This document shows, in pieces, positions 7,944 to 16,375 of a stretch of 64,000 bases of DNA. Source of the DNA: Enterobacter soli ATCC BAA-2102 (GTDB taxonomy: Bacteria > Pseudomonadota > Gammaproteobacteria > Enterobacterales > Enterobacteriaceae); NCBI RefSeq assembly GCF_001654845.1, contig NZ_LXES01000045.1:1-64000 (forward strand). Direction: 5' to 3'. Each line of letters starts with the position of its first letter. The first letter of the stretch is position 1. The notes below the pieces were generated by a model, which made no database searches, was not told where the DNA came from, and worked only from the letters and a program-made list of their open reading frames with translations. A program made the position numbers and the translations under genes.

Positions 7944-9383
7944 ATGACAGTACCCGTACAACATCCGATGTATATTGATGGTCAGTTTGTTGCCTGGCAG
8001 GGTGATGCCTGGATTGATGTGATCAACCCGGCAACCGAAGAGGTCATTTCCCGTATTCCCGATGGTCGCGCTGAAGACGCGCGTAAAGCTATCGATGCCG
8101 CCGACCGCGCCCAGGCTGACTGGGAAGCACTGCCTGCGATTCAGCGAGCCAACTGGCTGCGAAAAATTTCGGCAGGTATTCGCGAGCGTGCCAGTGAAAT
8201 TAGCGCCTTAATTGTTGCCGAAGGCGGCAAAATTCAGCAACTGGCTGAGGTTGAGGTGGCGTTTACTGCCGACTATATCGACTACATGGCCGAGTGGGCG
8301 CGTCGCTACGAAGGGGAAATCATCCAGAGCGACAGACCCGGCGAGAATATCCTGGTCTTCAAACGCGCGCTTGGCGTGACCACCGGCATTCTGCCGTGGA
8401 ACTTCCCGTTCTTCCTGATTGCCCGCAAGCTCGCGCCAGCGCTGCTGACCGGCAACACGATCGTTATCAAACCGAGCGAGTTCACCCCGAATAACGCCAT
8501 TGCCTTTGCCAAAATTGTGGATGAAATCGGCCTGCCGAAAGGGGTGTTTAACCTCGTGCTGGGGCGCGGTGAAACCGTGGGCCAGGAGCTGGCAGGCAAC
8601 CCGAAAGTGGCGATGGTGAGCATGACCGGCAGCGTCGGTGCCGGTGAGAAAATCATGGCCGCCGCCGCGAAAAACATCACTAAGGTTGGCCTGGAGCTGG
8701 GCGGTAAAGCGCCGGCTATCGTGATGGACGATGCGAACCTGGAGCTGGCGGTGAAGGCGATTGTGGATTCACGCGTGATTAACACCGGGCAGGTGTGTAA
8801 CTGCGCCGAGCGTGTTTATGTGCAAAAGGGCATTTACGACCGCTTTGTGAACCGTCTGGGCGAGGCGATGAAAGCTGTGCAGTTTGGCAACCCGGCCGAA
8901 CGCAATGATATTGCGATGGGGCCGCTGATTAATGCCGCCGCGCTTGAGCGTGTGGAGCAAAAGGTGGCGCGTGCGGTGCAGGAAGGAGCAAAAGTGGTGC
9001 TTGGCGGTAAAGCGGTTGAGGGCAAAGGCTATTACTACCCGCCAACGCTGCTGCTGGATGTCCGTCAGGAGATGACCATCATGCACGAAGAAACCTTCGG
9101 CCCGGTGCTGCCCGTAGTGGTCTTCGACACCCTGGAAGAGGCGCTGAAGATGGCCAACGACAGCGATTACGGACTGACGTCTTCTGTTTATACGCAGGAT
9201 TTGAACGTGGCGATGAAAGCCATCAAAGGGCTGAAGTTTGGCGAAACCTATATCAACCGCGAAAACTTTGAAGCAATGCAGGGCTTCCACGCGGGCTGGC
9301 GTAAGTCCGGGATTGGTGGGGCCGACGGGAAACATGGTCTGAACGAGTACCTGCAAACTCAGGTGGTTTATTTGCAGTCATAA
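7944..9383 (+). CDS. aldA: Lactaldehyde / glycolaldehyde dehydrogenase
   Basis: A 479-residue NAD-dependent aldehyde dehydrogenase, near-identical in length and sequence to E. coli AldA. It oxidises L-lactaldehyde to lactate in fucose and rhamnose breakdown, and glycolaldehyde to glycolate. Visible are the GILPWNFPFF segment, the catalytic Glu region LELGGKAP (about 251) and the nucleophile loop GQVCNCAE (Cys about 285). GAGCAG precedes the ATG. It is flanked upstream by a CRP-like site and downstream by a strong terminator shared with convergent gapC, so it is monocistronic. Confidence 0.97.
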   Translation: MTVPVQHPMYIDGQFVAWQGDAWIDVINPATEEVISRIPDGRAEDARKAIDAADRAQADWEALPAIQRANWLRKISAGIRERASEISALIVAEGGKIQQLAEVEVAFTADYIDYMAEWARRYEGEIIQSDRPGENILVFKRALGVTTGILPWNFPFFLIARKLAPALLTGNTIVIKPSEFTPNNAIAFAKIVDEIGLPKGVFNLVLGRGETVGQELAGNPKVAMVSMTGSVGAGEKIMAAAAKNITKVGLELGGKAPAIVMDDANLELAVKAIVDSRVINTGQVCNCAERVYVQKGIYDRFVNRLGEAMKAVQFGNPAERNDIAMGPLINAAALERVEQKVARAVQEGAKVVLGGKAVEGKGYYYPPTLLLDVRQEMTIMHEETFGPVLPVVVFDTLEEALKMANDSDYGLTSSVYTQDLNVAMKAIKGLKFGETYINRENFEAMQGFHAGWRKSGIGGADGKHGLNEYLQTQVVYLQS

Positions 9384-9386
9384 GTG

Positions 9387-9416
9387 AAAACCCCCTCTTT
9401 GCGAAGAGGGGGTTTT
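9387..9416. terminator. Bidirectional terminator between aldA and gapC
   Basis: AAAACCCCCTCTT and AAGAGGGGGTTTT form a 13-bp perfect stem around TGCG. The A/T tails let it serve both convergent genes. Confidence 0.92.
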
Positions 9417-9419
9417 ATT

Positions 9420-10421
9420 TTACAGCGCGGCGTATTTATCCAGCGTGCGTACCAGTTGGGTGACGAAGCCATATTCGTTGTCATACCAGGCAACGGTTTT
9501 CACCAGCTGCACATCCCCTGCATCCGTCACTTCCGTCTGGGTCGCGTCAAACACTGAACCAAAATGTGAACCGATAACATCGGATGAGACGATCTCTTCA
9601 TCGGTGTAGCCAAACGAGTCGTTATCCTTCGTGGCCTGTTTCAGCGCCTGGTGGATCTCTTCTACCGTGACCTTTTTATCCAGAATGGACACCAGTTCGG
9701 TAACAGAGCCAGTTTTGACCGGCACGCGCTGGGCGTGGCCTTTCAGCTTGCCGCTCAGGGCCGGGATCACCAGCCCAATCGCTTTGGCGGCACCCGTGGT
9801 ATGCGGGATGATATTTTCCGCCGCCGCGCGTGAGGCGCGAAGGTCTTTACCGCGCGGGCCATCGACCAGCGCTTGTGTCCCGGTGTAGGCGTGAATAGTG
9901 GTCATCGTCCCCACTTTAATGCCGAATGCATCGTGGAGCGCTTTCGCCATCGGCGCCAGGCAGTTGGTGGTGCAGGATGCCACGGAAATAATGGTATCGC
10001 TGGCAGTGATGGTGTCGTCGTTGACGTTGAACACAATGGTTTTCATCTCGCCCGCAGGGGCAGAAATCAGCACTTTTTTAGCGCCCGCATTCAGGTGCGC
10101 TTTTGATTTCTCTTCTGAGGTATAAAAACCGGTGCATTCCACGACGAGATCCACGCCCGCAGCCTTCCACGGAATATGCTGCGCCTCTTTTTCGGCATAC
10201 ACCGAAATAGATTTCCCGTCGACAATCAGCGAGTCTTCCGTGAAATCCACGCTCCACGGAAAACCACCGTAGTTAGAATCATGCTTGAGCAGATAGGCCA
10301 GAACTTTGGGAGAGGTGAGGTCATTAATGGCGACCACGGTGTTGCTGTCCTGGGTTTCGAGAAGGCGACGCAATACAAGACGTCCAATGCGACCAAATCC
10401 GTTAATACCAATTTTACTCAT
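9420..10421 (-). CDS. gapC: Glyceraldehyde-3-phosphate dehydrogenase, GapC type
   Basis: A complete 333-residue phosphorylating GAPDH: NAD site INGFGRIGR (residues 6-14), catalytic Cys150 in SVASCTTNC and His177 in TIHAYT. In E. coli K-12 the gene at this place is a broken pseudogene, whereas here the frame is open end to end. It is probably a second GAPDH besides the main glycolytic GapA. AGGAG precedes the ATG by a normal distance, and the leader holds a small CTGTCG/CGACAG hairpin at 10440-10454. It lies between aldA and cybB as in E. coli. Confidence 0.94.
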   Translation of the reverse strand: MSKIGINGFGRIGRLVLRRLLETQDSNTVVAINDLTSPKVLAYLLKHDSNYGGFPWSVDFTEDSLIVDGKSISVYAEKEAQHIPWKAAGVDLVVECTGFYTSEEKSKAHLNAGAKKVLISAPAGEMKTIVFNVNDDTITASDTIISVASCTTNCLAPMAKALHDAFGIKVGTMTTIHAYTGTQALVDGPRGKDLRASRAAAENIIPHTTGAAKAIGLVIPALSGKLKGHAQRVPVKTGSVTELVSILDKKVTVEEIHQALKQATKDNDSFGYTDEEIVSSDVIGSHFGSVFDATQTEVTDAGDVQLVKTVAWYDNEYGFVTQLVRTLDKYAAL

Positions 10422-10611
10422 GGTTTTCTCCTGGTGAATCTGTCGAAGCGACAGTCTGAACTCATCCAGGCTTAGACCATGAAACCCGCGCAGGCAATTA
10501 AAGATATGTCATGCGTCGCGAAGCATTTGAAAAACCATACAGAAAAGTTAATGAATTTTTAAGTAAAGCTGGTTATGTTGGCCGTAATTTCGTTTTATCT
10601 CAGGAAATCAT

Positions 10612-11142
10612 ATGCGCACTAAATATACGGGCCTGCAAATTGGCATTCACTGGCTGGTGTTTATGTTGGTCATTGTGGCCTATTGCGCCATGGAGTTCAG
10701 GGGCTTTTTCCCGCGAACCGCCCGTCCAGCAATCAACATGATCCACGTCTCCTGCGGGATCTCGATTCTGGTACTGATGTGCGCGCGTCTGCTGGTACGC
10801 CTTAAACATCCGGCGCCGCCAATCCAGCCAAAACCCAGGGCCATGATCATCGGGTTATCCCACCTCGGGCATCTGGCGGTGTACCTGCTGTTTATGGCGC
10901 TGCCGGTTATTGGCCTGACCATGATGTATTTCCGTGGCAACGACTGGTATGCCTTCGGGCTGGTGATGCCGCACGCGGCAGAAGCGAATTTTGACCTGGT
11001 AGACTCGCTTAAAGAGTGGCATTCCATTCTGGCAAACCTCGGGTATTTCCTGATCGCTATTCACGCCCTGGCGGCGTTGGCGCACCACTATTTCTGGAAA
11101 GACAATACGCTGCTGCGCATGATGCCGAAGAAACGTCAGTGA
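10612..11142 (+). CDS. cybB: Cytochrome b561
   Basis: A 176-residue, four-helix inner-membrane di-heme cytochrome. The four haem-ligand histidines fall at residues 13 (GIHW), 45 (MIHV), 137 (EWHS) and 151 (AIHA), as in E. coli CybB. The family passes electrons from quinol, and E. coli CybB has been described as a superoxide:ubiquinone oxidoreductase. AGGAAATC precedes the ATG. Its TGA stop overlaps the GTG start of the next gene, so the two should be co-translated, an arrangement not found at this place in K-12. Confidence 0.93.
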   Translation: MRTKYTGLQIGIHWLVFMLVIVAYCAMEFRGFFPRTARPAINMIHVSCGISILVLMCARLLVRLKHPAPPIQPKPRAMIIGLSHLGHLAVYLLFMALPVIGLTMMYFRGNDWYAFGLVMPHAAEANFDLVDSLKEWHSILANLGYFLIAIHALAALAHHYFWKDNTLLRMMPKKRQ

Positions 11143-12416
11143 CACCCGTTGTGGGTAAACCGCGCAAGGTACTCCTCGCGACCGGTATCGGCCATTTTGT
11201 CGAATGGTTTGATGTTGGCCTGTACGGCACGCTGGCGGGGATTATTGGGATGCAGTTTTTTCATACCGATAGCCCGGGTGTCGCGTTGCTCTCATCATTT
11301 GCGGTGTTTGGCGCAGGGTTCATTATGCGCCCGCTTGGCGGGCTGTTTTTCGGCTCGCTCGGGGATCGTATCGGCCGGCAGAAAGTGCTGGCCATGGTCA
11401 TTTTGCTCACCTCGGGTTCTACCTTCGCGATGGGGATTTTACCCACCTGGTCGCAACTGGGGATAAGCGCCACCATTTTACTGGTGCTCATCCGCCTGGT
11501 GCAGGGCTTTGCCGTTGGCGGTGAAAGCGCGGGGGCGACCACATTTCTGGCCGAATACGCGCCAGCTCATCGCCGCGGCTATTTCACCAGTTGGATAGAC
11601 AGCTTCGGGTTTTTGGCGTTTGTCGCAGGCTCCGGACTGGTGTTCCTCCTGACGGCTGTGCTGGGTGAACGCGCAATGAATGACTGGGGTTGGCGCATTC
11701 CATTTCTGGTAGCCGGCCCGCTCGGGATCATTGGCCTGTATCTGCGCAATTACCTTCAGGACTCTCCTGAATTTCTGGCAGCGCTGAAAAGCGGCAAAAC
11801 CGACGCAGCACCCCTTCATTCTGTGGTGACCTACTCACGGAGTGCACTGCTGTTCTGTACCGGCTTTATGGTCATCAAGGCGGTGGGGCACTGGACGCTG
11901 CAAACCTTTGTTCCTCACTATCTTTCGGGTGCAATGGCCTATTCGCAGCGGGATGCCTACGCGATAACCACTCTGGGGTTATTTGCGATTGTCCTTCTGG
12001 TGCCGCTGATGGGCTGGTTATCCGACCGTGTGGGGCGTAAACCATTGATGCTGGTGGGATGTGGTGGATTAATCGTTTTTACCCTGCCAGCCATGATGCT
12101 GATGGCGCGCGGGGAGATAGCGTCTGCGATGATGGCAATGCTGATCCTTGGGGTCTTTATTGCGGCGTTTGATGGTGCGAGCAGTGCGGCAATGGCGGAG
12201 CTCTTTCCAACCCGCGTGCGTTTTGGTGGGATAGCGTTGGCCGGAAATATTGTGGTGGCGGTACTGGGTGGGTTCACACCCTGGTTTTCGGTGTATCTGA
12301 TGAAGACCTCCGGCAATCCATTTTCTCCTGCCGGGTACGTCATTGCCGCTGCGTTAGTCACTTTCCTGACGGTAATGCGGGCGAAAGAAACCGCCGGTAA
12401 ACCGCTTCCGCGGTGA
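11139..12416 (+). CDS. MHS-family MFS transporter (KgtP-like)
   Basis: A 425-residue, 12-TM metabolite:H+ symporter: HFVEWFDVGLYGTLAG in TM1, GDRIGRQKVL as motif A, FAVGGESAGATTFLAEYAP in TM4 and DRVGRKPLM in the loop between halves. This is the alpha-ketoglutarate/citrate/proline-betaine branch; the substrate is unknown. The reading frame extends upstream into cybB, but the GTG at 11139, which overlaps the cybB TGA, gives the normal family N-terminus. It is followed by a strong terminator. Pairing with a cytochrome b561 suggests joint expression, not a known complex. Confidence 0.85.
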   Translation: MTPVVGKPRKVLLATGIGHFVEWFDVGLYGTLAGIIGMQFFHTDSPGVALLSSFAVFGAGFIMRPLGGLFFGSLGDRIGRQKVLAMVILLTSGSTFAMGILPTWSQLGISATILLVLIRLVQGFAVGGESAGATTFLAEYAPAHRRGYFTSWIDSFGFLAFVAGSGLVFLLTAVLGERAMNDWGWRIPFLVAGPLGIIGLYLRNYLQDSPEFLAALKSGKTDAAPLHSVVTYSRSALLFCTGFMVIKAVGHWTLQTFVPHYLSGAMAYSQRDAYAITTLGLFAIVLLVPLMGWLSDRVGRKPLMLVGCGGLIVFTLPAMMLMARGEIASAMMAMLILGVFIAAFDGASSAAMAELFPTRVRFGGIALAGNIVVAVLGGFTPWFSVYLMKTSGNPFSPAGYVIAAALVTFLTVMRAKETAGKPLPR

Positions 12417-12417
12417 G

Positions 12418-12445
12418 GGTAACCTGCGGAAAACCGCAGGTTACC
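12418..12445. terminator. Hairpin between convergent MFS and oxidoreductase genes
   Basis: GGTAACCTGCGG and CCGCAGGTTACC form a perfect 12-bp stem around AAAA. It begins 1 bp after the MFS stop and is followed by a T-rich ATTATTTTTG farther on. Confidence 0.75.
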
Positions 12446-12452
12446 GCAGGGA

Positions 12453-13538
12453 TTATTTTTGCAGGTGAGCCCGCTCGCCCGCGGTTAATGCCAGCGGCTG
12501 CGTGGTGCCGGTTTCGGAAGAGGTGACAGCAGCTTCCAGCACGGCCATCACCGCCAGCGCTTCAACCGGGTGAACCGGGTTCTCGATTTCACCGTTCAGG
12601 GCATTGCGCACGTTGATGTAATACTGACGCTGATCGCCTTTTGGTGTGTTAACCGTGTGCGACTCACCGTTGGCATCAAACAGCACCATGCTGTCGCTGT
12701 CTTCACCCCAGGTCTCGCTGCCAGGGATGACGCCTGCCAGAAGCTGCGCTTCCTGCTGGTCGATTCTGGCTTTAACCACGCTGGCTTTATCACCGTGAAC
12801 CGTAAAGCGCGACGTGCCGCCGGCAACCAGCATACTGCAATGCAGAACCACTTTATGTTCCGGGTAATTTAAGACCACGTGCGCCCAGTCATTAATTTCC
12901 GCACCAGCGCGAAGGGTGGCAATATTGCCCTGCACGGACTGCGGCAGGCCAAACAGCTGCAACGTCTGGTCAATCAGGTGTGGCCCGATATCAAACCACA
13001 GGCCGCTGCCAGGCACGTTTTGTTCTCTCCAGCGCACGCGAACTTCCGGGCGGAATCGGTCGATATGAGACTCAAAATGCTTTACTTTGCCGATTTTACC
13101 CTGCTCGATAACCTGCTTAATACCGAGGAAATCGCTGTCCCAGCGGCGGTTATGGAAGACTGACAGCAGTAACTGTTTTTCCTCTGCCAGTGCGATCAGA
13201 TCGCGCGCTTCCTGCATATCGAGGGTAAAGGGTTTATCCACCACCACATGCTTACCACTGTTCAGGGCAAGCGTTGCCAGCGGCGCGTGAGTGGCGTTAG
13301 GAGAGGCGATCACCACCAGATCAACATCCGGGTGCTGAATAGCTTCTTCAGGCGTGGCCACCACGATGGCATCCGGGATATCGCGTTTGACCTTTTCTTC
13401 GTCGCGGGAAGAGACAACCGCCAGCTTCAGGCCATCGACGGACTGGATCAGCGGCGCGTGGAAGGTTTTACCCACGAACCCATAGCCGATCAGCGCAATG
13501 TTGATTGTCTTACCGTTTCGAGCGACAACTTTATTCAT
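12453..13538 (-). CDS. Gfo/Idh/MocA-family oxidoreductase (YdgJ-like)
   Basis: A 361-residue NAD(P)-dependent oxidoreductase. It has an N-terminal Rossmann domain (IALIGYGFVGKTFHAPL), the family Lys in VVVDKPFTLD and the catalytic-region DIGPHLIDQ in the C-terminal domain. Relatives act on sugars and cyclitols; the substrate is not readable. The frame extends to 13598, but the ATG at 13538 has GGAG 6 nt upstream and gives the usual start, leaving 16 bp to the DeoR stop. It is therefore the second gene of a regulator-enzyme operon. Resembles E. coli YdgJ but is not at the ydgJ locus. Confidence 0.85.
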   Translation of the reverse strand: MNKVVARNGKTINIALIGYGFVGKTFHAPLIQSVDGLKLAVVSSRDEEKVKRDIPDAIVVATPEEAIQHPDVDLVVIASPNATHAPLATLALNSGKHVVVDKPFTLDMQEARDLIALAEEKQLLLSVFHNRRWDSDFLGIKQVIEQGKIGKVKHFESHIDRFRPEVRVRWREQNVPGSGLWFDIGPHLIDQTLQLFGLPQSVQGNIATLRAGAEINDWAHVVLNYPEHKVVLHCSMLVAGGTSRFTVHGDKASVVKARIDQQEAQLLAGVIPGSETWGEDSDSMVLFDANGESHTVNTPKGDQRQYYINVRNALNGEIENPVHPVEALAVMAVLEAAVTSSETGTTQPLALTAGERAHLQK

Positions 13539-13554
13539 GACCATCTCCACGTTA

Positions 13555-14298
13555 TTAAGCATCTGCAATAGTGACTTGCAGTGCGCTGTTGTCCCCAAGC
13601 TCAGCCCAGGGACGATCTAAGAACAATTGATGAATGTCGGCTAACCCGGACACCAGATAGGGCTCGCAGTGGTTGAGTTTCAGGTGATCGGCAACGATCC
13701 AGTGCTCACGGCTGGCTGCCAGCATGGCCCGTTTTACGTCGGCATCGGCTTCTTTGCTGGCACTCAAACCCAGCTGAGGATGGATGGCGCAGGCGCCAAG
13801 AATGGCGATATCCGCACGATAGCGTGACAGTATCGAAAGGGTGGCGCTGCCGGCAAACAGGCGCTGTTTCTGGTCCCACTGGCCCCCGAGCAGAATGAGT
13901 TCAATGTCTGCGCGATCGCTGAAGTGCTGGGCGATATCCAGCGAAGTGGTGATGACTTTCAGTGGTCCCTGAAGAAAGGTGGCGACGGCCATTACCGTAC
14001 TTCCCGCATCAAGAAACAGAGTTGAGCCTGCGGGCACGCTCTCTGCGACCTTTTTACCAAGCTGCTGCTTGGTTTTGGGCAGTAACGTATTCCTGCCCTT
14101 GCGGTTCATCGCCGAGAGATCGAGCGCAATAGCGCCACCGTGGTTCTTCTGCGCCAGCCCTTGATTCTCAAGGTCTGTAAGATCCCGGCGAACGGTGTCC
14201 GCAGAAACCTGCAACTTTTCAACGAGGTCGCTGATACTGACCTGACCATGTTCACTAATGATATCAAGCAAGTATTTCTGACGAGCGGTTTTATGCAT
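13555..14298 (-). CDS. DeoR-family transcriptional regulator
   Basis: A 247-residue regulator with an N-terminal DeoR winged helix (residues 1-57: RQKYLLDIISEHGQVSISDL and VSADTVRRDLTDLENQG). The C-terminal sugar-phosphate-sensing domain shows LFLDAGSTVMAVA and HWIVADHLKL. Such proteins usually repress sugar catabolic genes until a phosphorylated sugar binds. It is the first gene of an operon with the Gfo/Idh oxidoreductase, which points to control of that enzyme. The A/T-rich GCAAAATATCGCAATAAG just upstream could hold its operator. Confidence 0.85.
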   Translation of the reverse strand: MHKTARQKYLLDIISEHGQVSISDLVEKLQVSADTVRRDLTDLENQGLAQKNHGGAIALDLSAMNRKGRNTLLPKTKQQLGKKVAESVPAGSTLFLDAGSTVMAVATFLQGPLKVITTSLDIAQHFSDRADIELILLGGQWDQKQRLFAGSATLSILSRYRADIAILGACAIHPQLGLSASKEADADVKRAMLAASREHWIVADHLKLNHCEPYLVSGLADIHQLFLDRPWAELGDNSALQVTIADA

Positions 14299-14590
14299 CT
14301 GCGGTTAATCCTGCAAAATATCGCAATAAGTCGCATATTACAGCATTTTGCTGGAAAGTGAATACTGACGATACGGGGTTTAGCGATTACTGAACGTGGA
14401 CAATTCAGGGTTGAAAGTATTCAAGTACCACTGGTTTGGTGCGCATCGCATCAGCAAGCGACCCTGAGCAACAGAGCCGCAGAGATTGAAGATGCCCCGT
14501 ATTGATGAGTTTTAAAAAGAAGAGCCATGGGTCATTTGGTCCGTTCGGTGTTCAAAAAAGATCGCAATCTGTAGATTCCTGTTATGCCTG
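14299..14590. other. Intergenic stretch without a gene
   Basis: These 292 bp separate the DeoR gene from the glycosyltransferase. I see no good open frame, no repeat and no clear terminator, only a mildly A/T-rich region near the DeoR start that could contain its promoter. Confidence 0.5.
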
Positions 14591-15709
14591 TTATAAAAAT
14601 GCTTCATACATTTTTTCTAACTTTGCAGTCTGAACGGAAAGATTGAATTCTCTTTCAATGAGTTCTCGCCCAGCAGCCCCCATAGTTTGTTGTAATTTTT
14701 CTGATTCGATAAGATGCAAAATTCTGTGTGCGAGACTGACCGGATCCCTTTCTTCTACAAGATATCCGGTTGTGCCATCAATAATGGCTTCGGGTATACC
14801 TGCATGAAATGTTCCGATGACGGGTAAAGAAAATGCAGCGGCTTCCATGATCACAGTGGGTAAACCTTCGCAATCACCAGATTTTGCTTGCACACTTGGG
14901 ACAACTGCTATGGAAGCGTTTTTTATTTTTTCTATCACGGCACAGTGAGACATTTCACCAAGGAGTTTGATGTGTTCACTCAGTTTAAGAATTTTGATTT
15001 TTGCAGCCAGATAGTTCCTCAAAGGTCCATCGCCGATAATATGTAACTGATAGCCATTAAGCTTGTGCTTGATGACGTTTATTGCATCAATTAGTACTTC
15101 AGTCCCTTTTTTTTCCACAAGCCTGCCAATATGGATAATAGTTCTACTGGTTTTCTCCAGACCATTAGTTTGGTACTTCTCAGTATCAATTCCTATTCTG
15201 TGCGTGAGTGTTTTTGCTTCTTTAAACCCTGCCTCTAAAGCCTTACATCTTATGTAGTCGGAAACACATATGAACATTTTACCGTCCCTTTTTAACCGGT
15301 TCTGAAAGAGGGCATAATTAATCCATGATGGTGACTTTGACAAAAGGAGGTTCTTTCTACATATAGTGACATCGAAACCATGAAGCGTGGTGAACAGGGG
15401 GACATCAAGTTTTTTCGCGTATTGCAGAGCATAGAGCCCATCTATGGCGAAATGTGCGTGAACAATGTCAGGAGGATTCTCTTTGGTCAAACGTAATAAT
15501 TTTCCTGGTGACATAGTCACTGCCTGGTGCATTCCCTGAAATTTATCCGCTGCTGAAGTGGTGACATCAAAGAGAGGGGATGGTGAGGTGTTTATTGTTT
15601 CTCTGCCGACAAACTCTACTTTGAATTTTTTAATGGAAAGAGCCTGATTAACAATAAATGTCTCTGATGATTTAAATAGCTGGTTTCTGTATATCGCTAC
15701 TCTCTTCAC
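14591..15709 (-). CDS. GT4-family glycosyltransferase
   Basis: A 372-residue retaining glycosyltransferase of family 4. An N-terminal acceptor domain (DIVHAHFAIDGLYAL, TLHGFDVT) is followed by the nucleotide-sugar domain with IIHIGRLVEKKG and the E-x7-E motif in EGLPTVIMEAAAF. Closest in feel to colanic-acid/exopolysaccharide transferases such as WcaL/AmsK, but no other polysaccharide genes are near. It is visibly richer in A/T than its neighbours, with AT-rich flanks, so it was probably acquired by transfer. Acceptor and donor unknown. The ATG is at 15709 after an A/T-rich leader with AAGGGATTAAAAGTG. Confidence 0.85.
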   Translation of the reverse strand: MKRVAIYRNQLFKSSETFIVNQALSIKKFKVEFVGRETINTSPSPLFDVTTSAADKFQGMHQAVTMSPGKLLRLTKENPPDIVHAHFAIDGLYALQYAKKLDVPLFTTLHGFDVTICRKNLLLSKSPSWINYALFQNRLKRDGKMFICVSDYIRCKALEAGFKEAKTLTHRIGIDTEKYQTNGLEKTSRTIIHIGRLVEKKGTEVLIDAINVIKHKLNGYQLHIIGDGPLRNYLAAKIKILKLSEHIKLLGEMSHCAVIEKIKNASIAVVPSVQAKSGDCEGLPTVIMEAAAFSLPVIGTFHAGIPEAIIDGTTGYLVEERDPVSLAHRILHLIESEKLQQTMGAAGRELIEREFNLSVQTAKLEKMYEAFL

Positions 15710-16011
15710 TTTTAATCCCTTATATTCATATTTTTAGTATGATTTAACTGGTGATTTCACCTCAAATTTTGGGTGCAAAAAAACACCACTATTTATTGAG
15801 CGGAATGCATGAAATATGGTGGCAATATGAGGTTTCAGACCCTTAAGGCATCTGCCGCATAAACTTTATAAAGAATACAAAATATAACCATCCATTTAAA
15901 ATGGATATCATCGATCGATACTGGCTTATCGATCGGTTAAAACGATCAAGGGTGAAAAAATTCATGAAAATGAATTAGTTGCGCTCAAGTCACTATAAAA
16001 CTGGAAAACGA
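15710..16011. other. AT-rich intergenic region with two perfect dyads
   Basis: There is no gene here. ATCCATTT-A-AAATGGAT at 15890-15906 is a perfect 17-bp palindrome. CGATCGAT (15912-15919) and ATCGATCG (15928-15935) are perfect 8-bp arms around an 8-base loop. GGTGA-TT-TCACC near 15744 is a third small dyad. They lie between the glycosyltransferase and frmR promoters and fit operators or the scar of an insertion. None is followed by a T-run. Confidence 0.5.
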
Positions 16012-16056
16012 TTTACATAAAGTTGCATTACACGATACAATACCCCCCTATAGTAT
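16012..16056 (+). promoter_or_regulatory. frmR promoter and FrmR operator
   Basis: TTTACA (16012-16017), an 18-bp spacer and TACAAT (16036-16041) make a good sigma-70 promoter. Overlapping its -10 and start point is ATACCCCCCTATAGTAT (16040-16056), the C-tract flanked by ATAC/GTAT that is the known FrmR operator design in E. coli. FrmR should bind here until formaldehyde is present. Confidence 0.85.
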
Positions 16057-16067
16057 CAGGAGGGCGT

Positions 16068-16343
16068 ATGCCGCATTCACCCGCAGATAAAAAACGAATC
16101 CTCACTCGCGTCCGGCGCATCCGTGGGCAGGTTGACGCCCTGGAACGCGCGCTGGAATCCGGCGAACCCTGTCTGGCCATCCTGCAACAAATCGCCGCCG
16201 TGCGCGGTGCTGCAAATGGTCTGATGGGGGAAATGGTCGAAATTCACCTCAAAGATGAGCTGGTGACGGGGGAGACAACCCCTGACCAGCGGGCAGTCAG
16301 AATGGCAGAAGTCGGCCATTTACTGCGCTCTTATCTAAAATAA
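16068..16343 (+). CDS. frmR: Formaldehyde-responsive repressor FrmR
   Basis: A 91-residue all-helical DUF156/CsoR-RcnR family repressor. The start at 16068 gives MPHSPADKK with the N-terminal Pro2 that, in E. coli FrmR, is cross-linked by formaldehyde to Cys35; the matching Cys is in GEPCLAIL. AGGAGG lies 5 nt before the ATG; an upstream ATG-like frame adds 15 residues but has no ribosome site. It binds the operator immediately upstream and controls frmA, 32 bp downstream. Confidence 0.93.
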   Translation: MPHSPADKKRILTRVRRIRGQVDALERALESGEPCLAILQQIAAVRGAANGLMGEMVEIHLKDELVTGETTPDQRAVRMAEVGHLLRSYLK

Positions 16344-16375
16344 ACCCACAGACCTCACAACAAGGGAAAGACATT

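Noticed and set aside
11016..11138. Upstream ATG extension of the second MHS permease
   Set aside because: It would overlap cybB by 127 bases and add 41 hydrophilic residues with no homology; the GTG overlapping the cybB stop is better.
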